Under the pieces are notes generated by a model. It ran no database searches. It was not told the origin of the DNA and saw only the letters and a list, made by a program, of their open reading frames with translations. The translations under genes were made by a program, and so were the position numbers. DNA of 64,000 nt from Xanthobacter tagetidis (lineage in GTDB: Bacteria > Pseudomonadota > Alphaproteobacteria > Rhizobiales > Xanthobacteraceae): assembly GCF_003667445.1 (NCBI RefSeq), contig NZ_RCTF01000001.1, positions 434,001 through 498,000 on the forward strand, read 5' to 3'. Shown here piece by piece: positions 17,749 through 29,957 of the stretch; the stretch's first letter is position 1; each line of letters begins with the position of its first letter.

Positions 17749-18812
17749 CAGTGCACCACCTGGCTGAGCCATCCGGAGGCGTAGCGCTTCGCCATGTCGT
17801 CGAGATCGATGGGCCGGATCTTCTCCGCCTGCCCCGCCGCGCCGAACGCCTCGAAGCGGGCGATGCAGACCTTGCGCGCCTCATCCATGGCGGCAGCGAG
17901 GAACTTGCGCGGGTCGAACTCGGACGGGCTGTTCGCCGCCACCCGGCGCAGGCCGGCGGTCATGGCGAGGCGGATGTCGGTGTCGATGTTCACCTTGCGC
18001 ACGCCGTGGCGGATGCCCTCCTGGATCTCCTCCACCGGCACACCGTAGGTTTCCCGGATGTCGCCGCCATACGCGCGGATGTCCTCCAGCAGGTCCTGCG
18101 GCACGGACGACGAGCCGTGCATCACCAGGTGGGTGGTCGGAATGCGCTGGTGGATCGCCTTGACGCGGTCGATGGCGAGGATGTCGCCGGTGGGCCTGCG
18201 GGTGAACTTGTAGGCGCCGTGCGAGGTGCCGATGGCGATGGCGAGCGCGTCGCACTGGGTCGCCTTGACGAACGCGGCCGCCTCGTCCGGATCGGTCAGC
18301 AGCTTGTCGCGGGAGAGCGCGCCCTCGGCGCCGTGGCCGTCCTCGGCCTCGCCGTGGCCGGTCTCCAGCGAGCCGAGGCAGCCGAGCTCGCCCTCGACCG
18401 AGACGCCCACGGCGTGCGCCAGCTCGGCGACGCGGGCGGTCACCTCGACATTGTAGGCATAGTCCGCCGGGGTCTTGCCGTCCTCCTTCAGCGAGCCGTC
18501 CATCATCACCGAGGAGAAGCCGGACCGGATGGCGCCGATGCACACGGCGGGGGAGGCGCCGTGGTCCTGGTGCATCACCACCGGGATCTCGGGATAGGCC
18601 TCCACCGCGGCGGTGACGAGGTGGCGCAGGAACGGCTCGCCGGCATATTTGCGCGCCCCCGCCGAGCCCTGGAGGATCACCGGCGCGGAGGTGGCGCGGG
18701 CCGCCTCCATGATCGCCTTGATCTGCTCCATGTTGTTCACGTTGAAGGCCGGCAGGCCGTAGCCATGTTCCGCCGCGTGGTCGAGCAGCTGGCGCAGGGA
18801 AACGAGGGGCAT
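17748..18812 (-). CDS. cbbA: fructose-bisphosphate aldolase, class II
   Basis: 354 residues. Condenses triose phosphates to fructose 1,6-bisphosphate and makes sedoheptulose 1,7-bisphosphate during regeneration of ribulose bisphosphate. Class II zinc enzyme: [11 protein letters not shown] metal/active-site histidine, [24 protein letters not shown] and [12 protein letters not shown] followed by [13 protein letters not shown] 18812 follows AGGAGAGG. It is separated from cbbT by 218 bp containing a hairpin repeat, the largest gap in the operon, and overlaps cbbE. Confidence 0.95.
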   Translation of the reverse strand: MPLVSLRQLLDHAAEHGYGLPAFNVNNMEQIKAIMEAARATSAPVILQGSAGARKYAGEPFLRHLVTAAVEAYPEIPVVMHQDHGASPAVCIGAIRSGFSSVMMDGSLKEDGKTPADYAYNVEVTARVAELAHAVGVSVEGELGCLGSLETGHGEAEDGHGAEGALSRDKLLTDPDEAAAFVKATQCDALAIAIGTSHGAYKFTRRPTGDILAIDRVKAIHQRIPTTHLVMHGSSSVPQDLLEDIRAYGGDIRETYGVPVEEIQEGIRHGVRKVNIDTDIRLAMTAGLRRVAANSPSEFDPRKFLAAAMDEARKVCIARFEAFGAAGQAEKIRPIDLDDMAKRYASGWLSQVVH

Positions 18813-18851
18813 TGTCCTCTCCTTCTGGGTTCGATCGTTACCGTTGCTGTT

Positions 18852-19022
18852 CCCCGGACCAGCGACAGCGCAGCTGGAGCGCCGATCCGGGGTCCAGGAG
18901 AAAAGTCGGCGCAGCCGGCCGCGTGCCGGAACGCTGCGGATCAAGCCGACTTCGGCGCATTCCTGCGCTGGGTCCCGGCTCTCCTTCCACGGCGCTTTCG
19001 CTTCGTTCCAGTCGGCCGGGAC
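18852..19022. repeat. hairpin-forming intergenic repeat inside the cbb operon
   Basis: The 218-bp cbbT-cbbA gap contains two nested symmetric blocks. CCCCGGA (18852-18858) pairs with TCCGGGG (18886-18892), and GTCCCGGC (18972-18979) pairs perfectly with GCCGGGAC (19015-19022). The style (GATCCGGGGTCC, GGGTCCCGGC) is that of the dispersed intergenic repeats of alphaproteobacteria. In the operon mRNA these would form stem-loops just before cbbA, where they could end, slow or protect part of the message. Confidence 0.6.
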
Positions 19023-19030
19023 TCGTCATC

Positions 19031-21094
19031 TCACCCGAGCGCGCGTTTCACCGCCTCGACGACCGCCGCGGGTGTGAGGCCGAACAGCGGCCACAGGTCC
19101 TTCTCCGGCGCGCTCTCGCCGAAGCGATCGATGCCGAGGGCGATGAGGCCGCCGCCGCGCATGCCGGCGAGGCCGCGCCAGCCACGCGTCACGCCCGCCT
19201 CCACCGTCACCACCGGCATGCCGCGCGGAAACAGCGCGGCGCGCGCGGTCTCGGGCAGCGCCTCGAAGCGCTCGCGGCAGGGCATGGAGACGATGCGGGT
19301 GGCGATGCCTTTCACCTCCAGCTCTTCGGCGGCGGCGACCGCGAGGCCCACTTCCGAGCCGGTGGCGACCAGGATTGCGCGCACGCAGCCCTCGCTCTCA
19401 CGCAGCAGGTAGGCCCCGGCGGCGATGGCGTCCGCCTGCTCCGCGGTGCGCGGCTGGCCGGGCAGGTTCTGGCGCGACAGGATGAGGGCGGACGGCCCAT
19501 CCCTGCGTGCCAGCGCCGCGCGCCAGGCCTCCAGCGTTTCCACCGCGTCGCAGGGGCGCCAGACGTCGAGATTGGGGATGAGGCGCAGGCTCTCCACATG
19601 CTCCACCGGCTGGTGGGTCGGCCCGTCCTCGCCGAGGCCTATGGAATCGTGGGTGAGCACGTAGATCACCCGCTGGCCCATGAGCGCGCTCATGCGGATG
19701 GCGTTGCGCGCATAGTCGGAGAACACCAGGAAGGTGGCGACGAAGGGGATGAAGCCGCCATGCAGCGCCACCCCGTTGGCGATCGCCGCCATGGCGAACT
19801 CGCGCACGCCGTAGAGCACCTGGTTGCCCGCCGGATCGCGCGTCACCGGGCGCGCGCCCGGATAGGTGGTGAGGTTGGAGTGGGCGAGGTCGGCCGAGCC
19901 GCCGAGCAGCTCCGGCACGATCGGCGCGAGCGCGGCGAGCGCCTGCTGGCTCGCCTTGCGGGAAGCGACCGTCTCCCGCTTGTCCATGGCGGCGTCGCGC
20001 GCCGCCGCGAACACGCTGGCGAAGCCTTCCGCGAGGTCGCCCGAAAGCCGGCGCCGGAACTCCGCCGCCTCGGACGGATAGGCGCGCTCGTAGGCGGCCA
20101 CGCGCGCCTCCCAGGCCTGCTGCCGGGCGGCGCCGGCTTTGCGGGCGTCCCATTGGGCGTAGATTTCGGGGGGGAAATGGAACGGCGCATGGTCCCACCC
20201 CATGGCGGCGCGGGCGCGGGCGATCTCCTCCGGCCCGAGCGGCGCGCCATGGGTGTCCTGGTGGCCCTCTTTGGTCGGCGCACCGCGGCCGATGGTGGTG
20301 CGGCAGCAGATGAGGCTGGGGTGTTCCGTATCGGCGAGTGCGGCGGTGATGGCGGCGTCGAGCGCGGCCGGATCGTGCCCGTCCACGCGCATCACCTGCC
20401 AGCCATAGGCCACAAAGCGCGCCGGCGTGTCGTCGGCGAACCACTCCTCGACCTTGCCGTCGATGGAGATGCCGTTGTCGTCCCAGAAGGCGACGAGCTT
20501 GCCGAGGCCGAGCCGGCCGGCGAGCGAGCATGCCTCGTGGCTGACGCCCTCCATGAGGCAGCCGTCGCCGAGGAACACGAAGGTGCGGTGATCGACGATG
20601 GCGAGCCCCGGCCGGTTGAACTGCGCGCCGAGCGTCCTCTCGGCCAGCGCCAGGCCCACCGCATTGGCGAGCCCCTGCCCGAGCGGCCCGGTGGTGGTCT
20701 CCACACCCGGCGTCAGGCCATGTTCCGGGTGGCCGGGGGTGCGCGCATGGAGCTGGCGGAAGCGCTTCAGCTCGTCCATGGGCAGGTCGTAGCCGGTGAG
20801 GTGCAGGAGCGCGTAGAGCAGCATGGAGCCGTGGCCGTTCGAGAGCACGAAGCGGTCGCGGTCGGGCCATGCCGGGTCGGCGGGATTGTGCCGCAGGTGG
20901 GAGCGCCACAGCACGGCGGCGATCTCCGCCATGCCGAGCGGCGCGCCGGGATGCCCGGAGCGCGCCTGCTCCACCGCATCCATGGCGAGCGCGCGCAGCG
21001 CGGCGGTGACGGGCCAGCCGAGCGCACCCGGCGTGCGGTCAACCGCGGGGAGCGGGGCGGCGAGGGCCTCGGCGGTGGCGCTCATCGGGGTCAT
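19031..21094 (-). CDS. cbbT: transketolase
   Basis: 687 residues, normal length. Thiamine-diphosphate enzyme that shuffles two-carbon units in the regeneration phase of the Calvin cycle. N-terminal pyrophosphate domain: [32 protein letters not shown], and the ThDP motif [13 protein letters not shown] ending in [10 protein letters not shown]. Pyrimidine domain: [14 protein letters not shown] and the [14 protein letters not shown] motif. C-terminal domain with [12 protein letters not shown]. It stands 61 bp after cbbP. A housekeeping tkt may exist elsewhere; operon position supports the cbb name. Confidence 0.95.
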   Translation of the reverse strand: MTPMSATAEALAAPLPAVDRTPGALGWPVTAALRALAMDAVEQARSGHPGAPLGMAEIAAVLWRSHLRHNPADPAWPDRDRFVLSNGHGSMLLYALLHLTGYDLPMDELKRFRQLHARTPGHPEHGLTPGVETTTGPLGQGLANAVGLALAERTLGAQFNRPGLAIVDHRTFVFLGDGCLMEGVSHEACSLAGRLGLGKLVAFWDDNGISIDGKVEEWFADDTPARFVAYGWQVMRVDGHDPAALDAAITAALADTEHPSLICCRTTIGRGAPTKEGHQDTHGAPLGPEEIARARAAMGWDHAPFHFPPEIYAQWDARKAGAARQQAWEARVAAYERAYPSEAAEFRRRLSGDLAEGFASVFAAARDAAMDKRETVASRKASQQALAALAPIVPELLGGSADLAHSNLTTYPGARPVTRDPAGNQVLYGVREFAMAAIANGVALHGGFIPFVATFLVFSDYARNAIRMSALMGQRVIYVLTHDSIGLGEDGPTHQPVEHVESLRLIPNLDVWRPCDAVETLEAWRAALARRDGPSALILSRQNLPGQPRTAEQADAIAAGAYLLRESEGCVRAILVATGSEVGLAVAAAEELEVKGIATRIVSMPCRERFEALPETARAALFPRGMPVVTVEAGVTRGWRGLAGMRGGGLIALGIDRFGESAPEKDLWPLFGLTPAAVVEAVKRALG

Positions 21095-21155
21095 GGCGGT
21101 CCTCCCGGGAATGATGTTGTTTCGGGGCAGTGGCCGGCGGGCGGGCGACGGCCCT

Positions 21156-22031
21156 TCATCCCGCCCGGTGCTTCCTGTCCATCAGCTTCAGGATCAGCGG
21201 CGTCAGCAGGAGCTGCATGGCGAGGTCCTGCTTGTTGCCGGGGATGACGATGGAATTCGCCCGCGACATGAAGCTGTTCTGGATCATCGACAGCAAATAC
21301 GGGAAGTCGATGCCGCGCGGATTCTTGAAGCGGATCACCACCATCGACTCGTCCGGCGTCGGGATCCAGCGCGCCACGAACGGGTTCGACGTGTCCACCG
21401 TGGGCACGCGCTGGAAGTTGATGTCGGTCTCGGTGAATTGCGGGCAGATGTAGCGCACATAGTCCGGCATGCGCCGCAGGATGGTCTCGGTGACGTCTTC
21501 GGTGGAATAGCCGCGCGTCGCCTTGTCCCGGTGGATTTTCTGGATCCATTCGAGATTGATCACCGGCACCACGCCGATCTTCAAGTCCGCGTGCCGGGCA
21601 ACGTCCACGCCATCGGTGACGGATGCGCCGTGCAGGCCCTCGTAGAACAGAAGGTCGGTGCCCGCGTCGATGTCGCGCCAGTCGGTGAAGCGGCCCGGCT
21701 CGGCGCCATAGAGCTTCGCCTCCTCGGCATCGTGGACGTAGTGGCGGGTGCGGCCGGTGCCGCCGGCGCCGTAGTCGGCGAACAACGCCTCAAGCTCGGG
21801 CAGAAGGTTGGTCTGCGGCGAGAAGTGGCTGAAGTGGCCGTTGCCCCTGCGGCCCTCCTCGGCCATCAGCGCGCGCATCTCGAAGCGGTCGTAGCGGTGG
21901 AAGCTGTCGCCCTCCACGAAGGCGGCCTTCACCCCCTCGCGGCGGAAGATCTGCTCGAAGGTGCGCTTCACCGAGGTGGTGCCGGCGCCGGAGGAGCCGG
22001 TGACGGCGATGATGGGATGCCGGACGGACAT
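21156..22031 (-). CDS. cbbP: phosphoribulokinase, class I (bacterial)
   Basis: 291 residues. Phosphorylates ribulose 5-phosphate to ribulose 1,5-bisphosphate, the Rubisco substrate and a step unique to the Calvin cycle. P-loop GSSGAGTTS at residues 12-20, [21 protein letters not shown] and [10 protein letters not shown] (catalytic acidic residue region) are those of the short octameric proteobacterial enzymes. No cysteine pair for thioredoxin control is seen near the P-loop. Starts 17 bp after cbbF. Confidence 0.96.
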   Translation of the reverse strand: MSVRHPIIAVTGSSGAGTTSVKRTFEQIFRREGVKAAFVEGDSFHRYDRFEMRALMAEEGRRGNGHFSHFSPQTNLLPELEALFADYGAGGTGRTRHYVHDAEEAKLYGAEPGRFTDWRDIDAGTDLLFYEGLHGASVTDGVDVARHADLKIGVVPVINLEWIQKIHRDKATRGYSTEDVTETILRRMPDYVRYICPQFTETDINFQRVPTVDTSNPFVARWIPTPDESMVVIRFKNPRGIDFPYLLSMIQNSFMSRANSIVIPGNKQDLAMQLLLTPLILKLMDRKHRAG

Positions 22032-22048
22032 GATGGGCTCCTTCCGGC

Positions 22049-23128
22049 TCAGATGAACAGGCCGCGGCGCGCGAACAGCGGCGCGCGGTCGGCTTCGCCC
22101 GCAGGGGCGAGGTGATAGCGCCGGACGCGCTCCACCTTGTCCCGCGACCCGAACACCAGCGGCGTGCGCTGGTGGACGCCGGTCGCGGTGAGATCGAGGA
22201 TGTCGGTGCGCCCGTCGGTCGCCGCCCCGCCCGCCTGCTCCATCAGGAAGGCGACGGGAAAGGCCTCGTAGAGCAGGCGCAGCCGGCCCTGGCCGTAGCC
22301 TTTCCGCGCGTCGCCCGGATAGAGATAGACCCCGCCGCGGCGGAAGATCCGGTGCGCGTCCGCCACCATGGAGGCGACCCAGCGCATGTTGAAGTCGCGC
22401 TCGCGCGGGCCTTCGCGGCCGGAGATGCAGTCGTCCACATAGAGCCGCACCGGCGCGTCCCAATGGCGGTAGTTGGACATGTTGACCGCGAATTCCGCCG
22501 TGCCCTGGGGCACCCGCGCCGCGGGCTCGGCGAGGCGGAAAACGCCGTCGGCGTCGAGCACGAACGGCCAGGTGCCGGCGCCCACCGTGAGCATCAGCGC
22601 CACGTGCGGCCCGTACATGACATAGCCCGCCGCCAAGAGGCTGCGCCCGCTCTGGAGGAAGGCGGCGGGGGCCGCGCCGTCGATGCCCGCGGGGCACGCC
22701 AGCACGGCGAAGATGGTGCCCACCGAGAGGCAGGTGTCGATGTTGGACGAGCCGTCCAGCGGGTCGAGCGCCACCAGCAGCGGCGCGCCGGCCTTCAGCG
22801 GCACCGGCAGTTCGTCCTCCTCCGAGGCCACCGCCGCGACCGGGGCGGCGTGGAGCGCGGCAATCAGAAGCTCGTCGGCGATCACGTCGAGCGCCTTCTG
22901 GCCCTCGCCCGCCTCGCCGGCCGACAGCGTGGCCCCGAGGTCGCCGCCGAGCGGCCCCTCGGCGATGCGCCGGGCAAGGGCGGTCGCGCCGCGCGCCAAG
23001 GCGGCGACGGTCGCGGCGACGTCCTGCCGGCGGGCGTCCGCGCCGGCCCAGTCGTCGAGCGCGGCGGCGAGTGGGATGCCCTTGGCAAAAGTCGCGGCGG
23101 GCCGGGTTTCGGCGGTCTTCTCCAACAT
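22049..23128 (-). CDS. cbbF: fructose-1,6-bisphosphatase, class I (Calvin-cycle)
   Basis: 359 residues. Hydrolyses fructose 1,6-bisphosphate and probably sedoheptulose 1,7-bisphosphate. Metal-binding motif [22 protein letters not shown], upstream acidic [11 protein letters not shown], and the C-terminal [25 protein letters not shown] region are complete. Substrate-loop features [11 protein letters not shown] and RYVASMV-type strands are those of cbbF enzymes. It lies between cbbX (108 bp) and cbbP (17 bp). Confidence 0.95.
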   Translation of the reverse strand: MLEKTAETRPAATFAKGIPLAAALDDWAGADARRQDVAATVAALARGATALARRIAEGPLGGDLGATLSAGEAGEGQKALDVIADELLIAALHAAPVAAVASEEDELPVPLKAGAPLLVALDPLDGSSNIDTCLSVGTIFAVLACPAGIDGAAPAAFLQSGRSLLAAGYVMYGPHVALMLTVGAGTWPFVLDADGVFRLAEPAARVPQGTAEFAVNMSNYRHWDAPVRLYVDDCISGREGPRERDFNMRWVASMVADAHRIFRRGGVYLYPGDARKGYGQGRLRLLYEAFPVAFLMEQAGGAATDGRTDILDLTATGVHQRTPLVFGSRDKVERVRRYHLAPAGEADRAPLFARRGLFI

Positions 23129-23236
23129 GGCGGTCTCCCTGAGGGGTGTCCTCCGCGCGGCCCGTTCGGCGGGCCGTCATGGTTTGGGGCGACGGACCGC
23201 CGCGGGGCGGGCCGTCAGGGGATCGGGCGGCCGGGC

Positions 23237-24181
23237 TTAGCCCGGCGCGGCGGGCGCATCGATGCCGCCCGCGAACACGCGGCTGGCCCGCACGTCCTCG
23301 GCGCCGATGGTGGCGAGGCGGGCGCGGTCCACCGCGCCGCCGGTCTCGAACAGGCGCAGCGACTGGCGCAGGCGCATGCGGTCGAACGCGTTGCGGATCG
23401 AGCGGGCGTTGGCGAAATTGGGCTGGCTCCGGCGCCGCCGCACATAGTCGGCGAGCGCCGCCTCCGCCTCGGGCGCGAAGGCGTAGTCGGCGCCCTCGGC
23501 CATGGCCTTGGCGATCCGGACCAGCTCGTCGTCGGCATAGTCCGGAAAGTCGATGTGGTGGGCGATGCGCGAGCGGAAGCCGGGATTGCTCTCGAAGAAG
23601 CGATCCATGCGGTCCTGGTAGCCGGCGAGGATCACCACCAGGTCGTCGCGCTGGTTCTCCATCACCTGGAGCAGGATCTCGATCGCCTCCTGGCCGTAAT
23701 CGCGCTCGTTCTCGGGCCGGTAGAGATAATAGGCCTCGTCGATGAACAGCACGCCGCCCATGGCCTTCTTGAGGATGTCCTTGGTCTTGGGCGCGGTGTG
23801 GCCGATATACTGGCCGACCAGGTCGTCGCGCGTCACCGAGACCAGGTGCCCGCGCCGCACATAGCCGAGCCGGTGCAGGATGCCGGCCATCTTCAGGGCG
23901 ACGGTGGTCTTGCCGGTGCCGGGATTGCCGGTGAACGTCATGTGCAGCGTCGGCGCGCCGCAGATGAGTCCCACCATCTCGCGTGCCCGGCCGACCACCA
24001 GGTGGGCCGCGATCTCGCGGATGCGGCGCTTGACCGGCTCAAGGCCGATCAGGTCGCGCTCCAGTTCCGCCAGGAACTGCGGCACCTCGCTCTGGGTGAA
24101 GAGAGCGCCGAGGTCGAGCCCTGCCTGCGCAACGCCTGCCGGTGCCGCGGCGGTCGGGGCGGGAAGGATTGCGGTGGACAT
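23237..24181 (-). CDS. cbbX: red-type Rubisco activase, AAA+ protein
   Basis: 314 residues. AAA+ motor that removes inhibitory sugar phosphates from red-type Rubisco by pulling on the C-terminus of the large subunit. Walker A GNPGTGKT at 85-92, pore loop with YIGHTAPKT near 125-133, Walker B LFIDEA near 145-150, and sensor/arginine region [17 protein letters not shown]. It follows cbbS by 58 bp, the position typical of form IC operons. Family members are switched on by ribulose bisphosphate. Confidence 0.95.
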   Translation of the reverse strand: MSTAILPAPTAAAPAGVAQAGLDLGALFTQSEVPQFLAELERDLIGLEPVKRRIREIAAHLVVGRAREMVGLICGAPTLHMTFTGNPGTGKTTVALKMAGILHRLGYVRRGHLVSVTRDDLVGQYIGHTAPKTKDILKKAMGGVLFIDEAYYLYRPENERDYGQEAIEILLQVMENQRDDLVVILAGYQDRMDRFFESNPGFRSRIAHHIDFPDYADDELVRIAKAMAEGADYAFAPEAEAALADYVRRRRSQPNFANARSIRNAFDRMRLRQSLRLFETGGAVDRARLATIGAEDVRASRVFAGGIDAPAAPG

Positions 24182-24239
24182 GGCTCGAACCTCGGCAAGG
24201 TTGCGCGGTGGGAACGGCCGCGCGGGTGAAGCTCAGGGG

Positions 24240-24638
24240 TCAGAGGGCGCCGGCGCGGTGGCGCAAGGCGTAGCGCTGGGTGCGGCCTTCCACTTCGGTG
24301 CGGTCGAGGCGGAAGCCCTTTTCCTCGGCCGGGCGCTGGACGATGAAGGAGAGGCGCACCGTCTCCCAGCCGCGGGCGGAATCGAAGGCGTTCACGCGGA
24401 CATAGTCCGCCGGGTGCGCCGCCTTGCAGGCCTCGATCTCCCCCATGACGCCGGCGGCGTCGGCGAGGTCGAACAGGGGCGCGCCCCACATCTCCCAATA
24501 GGTGTTGCGCGGGTGCGGATCGTCGGTGTGCTCGATGGAGACGGCCCAGCCGCGGTCGAGGCAGTACTGGACCTGGGCTGCGACCTGCGCCTTGGTGAGG
24601 TCCGGCAGGAAGGAGAAGGTGCCCTGGGTGATGCGCAT
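24240..24638 (-). CDS. cbbS: Rubisco small subunit, red type
   Basis: 132 residues. Contains the Rubisco small-subunit fold ([55 protein letters not shown]) and the C-terminal extension of about 30 residues ([20 protein letters not shown]) that red-type subunits use to build an extra beta-barrel in the holoenzyme. It starts 10 bp after the cbbL stop. Confidence 0.96.
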   Translation of the reverse strand: MRITQGTFSFLPDLTKAQVAAQVQYCLDRGWAVSIEHTDDPHPRNTYWEMWGAPLFDLADAAGVMGEIEACKAAHPADYVRVNAFDSARGWETVRLSFIVQRPAEEKGFRLDRTEVEGRTQRYALRHRAGAL

Positions 24639-24648
24639 CTTTCCCTCC

Positions 24649-26219
<1,571 letters not shown>

Positions 26220-26220
26220 A

Positions 26221-27135
26221 TTGCCTGCCCATTGGACCCTCCGCCAGCTCAAGATCGTGGCGCTTGCCGCGCGCTCCGGCTCCTATGCCAAAGCGGCGCA
26301 GGACATGGGTTTGAGCCCGCCCGCCGTGACCGCGCAGATGAAGCAGCTGGAGGCGGACCTCGGCCTTCCCTTGTTCGAGCGCCGCGACGGCCGTCTGCGA
26401 CCGACTGCCGCTGGGCGCGAGCTGGTGGTGGCCTATGGGCGGGTGGAACTGGCCCTGGCGGAGGCCGAACGCTCGATCGAGGCGATCCGCCGGCCCGGCG
26501 AGGGCTCGGTGGTGGTGGGGGTGGTGTCGACCGCGAAGTATTTCGCCCCCATGGCGCTGGCCGCCTTCCGCGCGCGCCAGCCGCGCATCGAGCTGAAGCT
26601 GGTGGTGGGCAACCGGGAGGACATCATCGCCGGGCTCGAAAGCCTGGAGCTGGACCTCGCCGTCATGGGCCGCCCGCCCGCCGCGCTGGAGGCGGAGACG
26701 CTGGTGATCGGCGCCCATCCCCACCTCATCATCGCCCCGCCGGGACACCGGCTCGCCGCGCGCCGGCTGAAGCCCGCGCACCTCTCGCGCGAGCCGTTCC
26801 TGATGCGCGAGGAGGGGTCCGGCACGCGCATGCTCATGGCGCGCCTGTTCGAGGAGCACGCAGCAGCCCATCCGCCGCGGGCCATGGAGATCGGCTCCAA
26901 CGAGACCATCAAGCAGGCTGTGATGGCCGGCCTCGGCCTCGCCTTCCTCTCCGCCCACACGGTGGCGGCGGAGCTTGCCGACGGGCGCCTGGTGGCGCTC
27001 GATGTGGACGGACTGCCGATCGTGCGGCAATGGCTCTGCGTGCGGGCGAAGGAGAAGCGCCTGATGCCGGCGGCGCTGGCGCTGATGGAATTTTTGGCGC
27101 GCGAGGGCGGCGCCTTCCTGCCGAAGGTGCCGTGA
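26221..27135 (+). CDS. cbbR: CbbR, LysR-type activator of the Calvin-cycle operon
   Basis: 304 residues with a TTG start at 26221, directly after the palindromic CbbR box. Winged helix at 1-60 (TLRQLKIVALAARSGSYAKAAQDMGLS, VTAQMKQLEADLGLPLFERR), effector domain from about 90 (VVVGVVSTAKYFAPMALAAF, NREDIIAGLESLELDLAVMGRPP, EEGSGTRMLMARLFEEH). These last stretches are those of CbbR proteins, which respond to NADPH or phosphorylated intermediates. Divergent from cbbL. Confidence 0.94.
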   Translation: MPAHWTLRQLKIVALAARSGSYAKAAQDMGLSPPAVTAQMKQLEADLGLPLFERRDGRLRPTAAGRELVVAYGRVELALAEAERSIEAIRRPGEGSVVVGVVSTAKYFAPMALAAFRARQPRIELKLVVGNREDIIAGLESLELDLAVMGRPPAALEAETLVIGAHPHLIIAPPGHRLAARRLKPAHLSREPFLMREEGSGTRMLMARLFEEHAAAHPPRAMEIGSNETIKQAVMAGLGLAFLSAHTVAAELADGRLVALDVDGLPIVRQWLCVRAKEKRLMPAALALMEFLAREGGAFLPKVP

Positions 27136-27198
27136 GGGCCTCCGCCAGCGTCCCTTGATCCCGCTTCATTTGCCTGCCGGAAGCGAACCCCTCTCCCC

Positions 27199-27269
27199 AA
27201 CCCTCTCCCCGTCGGGGAGGCGGGCGCCCGCGCATGTCTGGCCGCCAACGGGAGAGCGACGGGAGAGCG
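27199..27269. repeat. hairpin and 11-bp tandem repeat after cbbR
   Basis: The gap between convergent cbbR and the metallophosphoesterase gene contains CTCCCC-GTC-GGGGAG (27205-27219), a short stem in a C-rich run, and two adjacent copies of ACGGGAGAGCG (27248-27258 and 27259-27269). The first is a likely terminator element or member of the CCCTCTCCCC-type dispersed repeats. No uridine tract follows the stem. Confidence 0.45.
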
Positions 27270-27276
27270 GACGCCC

Positions 27277-28101
27277 TCAGGCGACCGCGACGATCGCCCG
27301 GCCCGCGTCATCGAAGAACGGGAACGGGCCGGGATAGGCGCCGATCTGGCTCACATGGCTCACCAGCCGGCCGCCGGTCCACAGATGCAAAGCGAGCGCG
27401 GGCGGCTCCATGTGGAAGGTGGCCGGGCCGTCCGGGGACAGATCGAGGCTCACCACATGGGCCGGCGCCGGCGCGATGGTGGCGGCGATGCCGGCGAAGG
27501 TGGTGGTGATCGCCCGGTGCACATGGCCGCAGACCAGTCCCACCACCTGCGGATGGCGGCGGATGATGGCCTCCAGCGCCGCCCCGTCGCGCAGGTTCTG
27601 CGCGTCCATGTGGGCGATGCCGGTGAGGAACGGCGGATGGTGACCGCAGATGAGCGTCGGCCGATCGGGCGCCTGCGCGAGCGCGGCGTCGAGGAAGGCA
27701 AGGCCGGCGGCCCCGAGCTCGCCATGGGGCGCGCTGGCGACCGAGGTGTCCAGCATCACGAGGCGCAGCGCAAACCCGTCCTCCACGTAATTGGCGCGGG
27801 TGCCGTCGGTGCGCGCGGCCACCTCCGGGAAGGCGGCAAGGAGCCCGGCGCTGCTGTCGTGGTTGCCCGGAATGGGCAGCACCGGCATGGGCAGGGGCGC
27901 GGCGAGCGCGCGGAAGCGGGCATATTCCTCGGGCAGGTCGAAATCCGTGAGGTCGCCGGTGACGACCACCACGTCGGGCCGGGGATCGAGCGCCAGGAGA
28001 TGCGCCACCGCCGCCTCCATATGGCGCGCGGTGTCGACGCGCCCATAGGCGCGGGCGCCCTCTGGGCGGATGTGGGTGTCGGTAAGCTGGGCGATGAGCA
28101 T
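27277..28101 (-). CDS. cytoplasmic metallophosphoesterase linked to an ABC importer
   Basis: 274 residues from ATG 28101. Binuclear-metal phosphodiesterase of the CpdA/GpdQ class: DTH at residues 8-10, GDLTD near 49-53, GNHD at 79-82, GHHPP and GHVHR. No signal peptide. Last gene of the operon lacI-SBP-permease-permease-ATPase, 5 bp after the ATPase gene, so it is almost certainly co-expressed with uptake. GpdQ-type members cleave glycerophosphodiesters and CpdA cleaves cAMP. The context favours hydrolysis of an imported phosphodiester over cAMP turnover; this is inference. Confidence 0.85.
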   Translation of the reverse strand: MLIAQLTDTHIRPEGARAYGRVDTARHMEAAVAHLLALDPRPDVVVVTGDLTDFDLPEEYARFRALAAPLPMPVLPIPGNHDSSAGLLAAFPEVAARTDGTRANYVEDGFALRLVMLDTSVASAPHGELGAAGLAFLDAALAQAPDRPTLICGHHPPFLTGIAHMDAQNLRDGAALEAIIRRHPQVVGLVCGHVHRAITTTFAGIAATIAPAPAHVVSLDLSPDGPATFHMEPPALALHLWTGGRLVSHVSQIGAYPGPFPFFDDAGRAIVAVA

Positions 28102-28106
28102 CTGCG

Positions 28107-29147
28107 TCACACGAGGCTGAAGCGGTTGGGATCGAGGGCGAGGCCCATCAGCATTCCGGGGGCGATTTCGAGGTCCGGCGGCGTCTCCACCACCACGCGG
28201 ACGCTGTCGGGGGTGCACAGCGTCACCTTCTGGCGCGCCCCCTGGAACTGCACCTGCTCCACCTTCAGCACCAGCCCGGCGGGCGGATCGAGCACCAGGC
28301 GGGCGGCCTCGGGGCGGAACAGCAGCGCCGCCTTCGGCATGTCCGGCGCATCCAGCGCCATCGTTCCCGCCGCGCATGCGAAGCGCCCGCCGCGCACCGT
28401 GCCTTCCAGGCGGTTGGTGGTGCCGACGAAGGAGGCGACGAAGGCATCCGCCGGACGCTCATAGACCTCGCGCGGCGTTCCCACCTGGGCGATCTCGCCC
28501 TCGCGCATAACGACGATGCGGTCGCCGAGCGCCAGCGCCTCCGCCTGGTCGTGGGTGACATAGACGGCGGTGATGGAGAGGCGGCGCAGCAGCGCGTCGA
28601 TCTCGCCCCGCAGGTGCTCGCGCAGCGCGGCGTCGAGCGCCGCCATGGGCTCGTCCAGCAGGATCGCCTTCGGCCGCACGGCGAGCGCGCGGGCCAGCGC
28701 CACGCGCTGGCGCTGGCCGCCGGACAGCTGGGTGATGCGGCGCTCCGCCAGGGCGTCGATGCGCATCATCTCCAGCACTTCGTCCGCGAGCCGGCTCCGC
28801 TCGGCCTTGCCGACACCGCGCACCCGCAGGCCGTAGGCGACGTTCTCCCGCACGTTCATGTTGGGGAACAGCGCATAGGACTGGAACACCATGCCCACGT
28901 TGCGCTTCTCGATCGGCAGCGCGGTCACGTCCGCCCCGTCGAACAGCACCCGCCCGCCCGCATCCGGGCTCTCCAGGCCGGCGATGATGCGCAGCAGCGT
29001 GGTCTTGCCGCAGCCGGAGGGACCGAGCAGCACCAGGGTCTCGCCGGCCGCGACCGAAAGGTCGAGCGGCGCCAGCGCGCGGGTGCCGTCGGCAAACGTC
29101 TTGCCGCAGCCGGCGAGGGTGACGGCGGCGCCGGTCCTGGGCTTCAT
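28107..29147 (-). CDS. ABC importer ATP-binding protein
   Basis: 346 residues. Nucleotide-binding domain with Walker A GPSGCGKTT, Q-loop in VFQSYALFPNMNVRENV, signature LSGGQRQRVALARAL and Walker B AILLDEPMAALDA, then a TOBE domain from about 250 (LLFRPEAARLV, VEQVQFQGARQKVTL). This is the POTD/FbpC-like subfamily used for spermidine, iron(III), phosphonate and similar substrates. ATG 29147 is preceded by AGGAGG and overlaps the permease stop (ATGA). Confidence 0.93.
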   Translation of the reverse strand: MKPRTGAAVTLAGCGKTFADGTRALAPLDLSVAAGETLVLLGPSGCGKTTLLRIIAGLESPDAGGRVLFDGADVTALPIEKRNVGMVFQSYALFPNMNVRENVAYGLRVRGVGKAERSRLADEVLEMMRIDALAERRITQLSGGQRQRVALARALAVRPKAILLDEPMAALDAALREHLRGEIDALLRRLSITAVYVTHDQAEALALGDRIVVMREGEIAQVGTPREVYERPADAFVASFVGTTNRLEGTVRGGRFACAAGTMALDAPDMPKAALLFRPEAARLVLDPPAGLVLKVEQVQFQGARQKVTLCTPDSVRVVVETPPDLEIAPGMLMGLALDPNRFSLV

Positions 29148-29953
29148 GGCCTTCCTCCTTTCGCGGGCGCGGCCGGCAGCGCACGCCCGAACATCTGCAG
29201 CGCCACCAGCAGCGGCACGATCAGGACGAAGAAGATCAGAGTGTAGGCGCTGGCGATCTCGAGCCGCATGGAGGCGTAGCTGTCGGCGAGGCCCACGGGC
29301 AGCGTCTTGGTGAGCGGGGTGTGCAGCATCCAGGTGAGGTTGAACTCGCCGATGGAGAGCGTCACCACCATCAGCGCGCCGGCAAGGATGCCGCCCTTGG
29401 CGTTGGGCACCACCACGTGGAAGAAGCGCTGGAGCGGGGAGGCTCCGAGCGAGGCCGCGCCCTCCTCCAGCGCCTTCACGTCCACCGCCGCGAGCACCGC
29501 CATCACCGCGCGCAGCATGAAGGGCAGCGTGTAGAGCACGTGGCCGACGAGGATGAAGAGCGGGCTCATCCGGAACGCGCGGAAGCCGCCATAAGCGAGG
29601 ATCAAGGCGAGCGCGAGCGCGAGGCCGGGGATGGCCACCGGCAGCGTCACCACCTCCTCCACCAGGCGCGAGAGCCGCGACGGCTTGCGCGCCAGCGCCC
29701 AGGCGGCGGGCACGCCGAGCACCAGCGTCACGCCGAGCGTGCCGAGCGCGATGGCGATGGAGAGGCCGATGGTGCCGGAATAGAGCGCCAGCACCTCGCC
29801 AATCCAGCGCAGCGTGAGGCCGGAGCGCAGGCCCTGGAAATAGTTGGCGGTGACGCCCGCCAGCATGGAGGCGAGCGCCGGCACCAGCAGGAAGGCCGCG
29901 CAGGCGAGCGTCACCAGGAGCTGGAGGACGAAGGTGAGGCGGTGCGGGATCAT
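29144..29953 (-). CDS. ABC importer permease, second
   Basis: 269 residues with six predicted membrane segments, starting RLTFVLQLLVTLACAAFLLVP. The cytoplasmic coupling loop EEGAASLGASPLQRFFHVVVPNAKGG matches the EAA motif of binding-protein-dependent permeases. Four-base overlap with the ATPase gene downstream and 4 bp from the other permease upstream. It should form a heterodimer with that permease. Confidence 0.92.
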   Translation of the reverse strand: MIPHRLTFVLQLLVTLACAAFLLVPALASMLAGVTANYFQGLRSGLTLRWIGEVLALYSGTIGLSIAIALGTLGVTLVLGVPAAWALARKPSRLSRLVEEVVTLPVAIPGLALALALILAYGGFRAFRMSPLFILVGHVLYTLPFMLRAVMAVLAAVDVKALEEGAASLGASPLQRFFHVVVPNAKGGILAGALMVVTLSIGEFNLTWMLHTPLTKTLPVGLADSYASMRLEIASAYTLIFFVLIVPLLVALQMFGRALPAAPAKGGRP

Positions 29954-29957
29954 GGCG

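Noticed and set aside
27277..28101. Naming the phosphoesterase cpdA
   Set aside because: The fold is shared by cAMP and glycerophosphodiester enzymes; the operon with an importer makes the cAMP role less likely, so no symbol is given.
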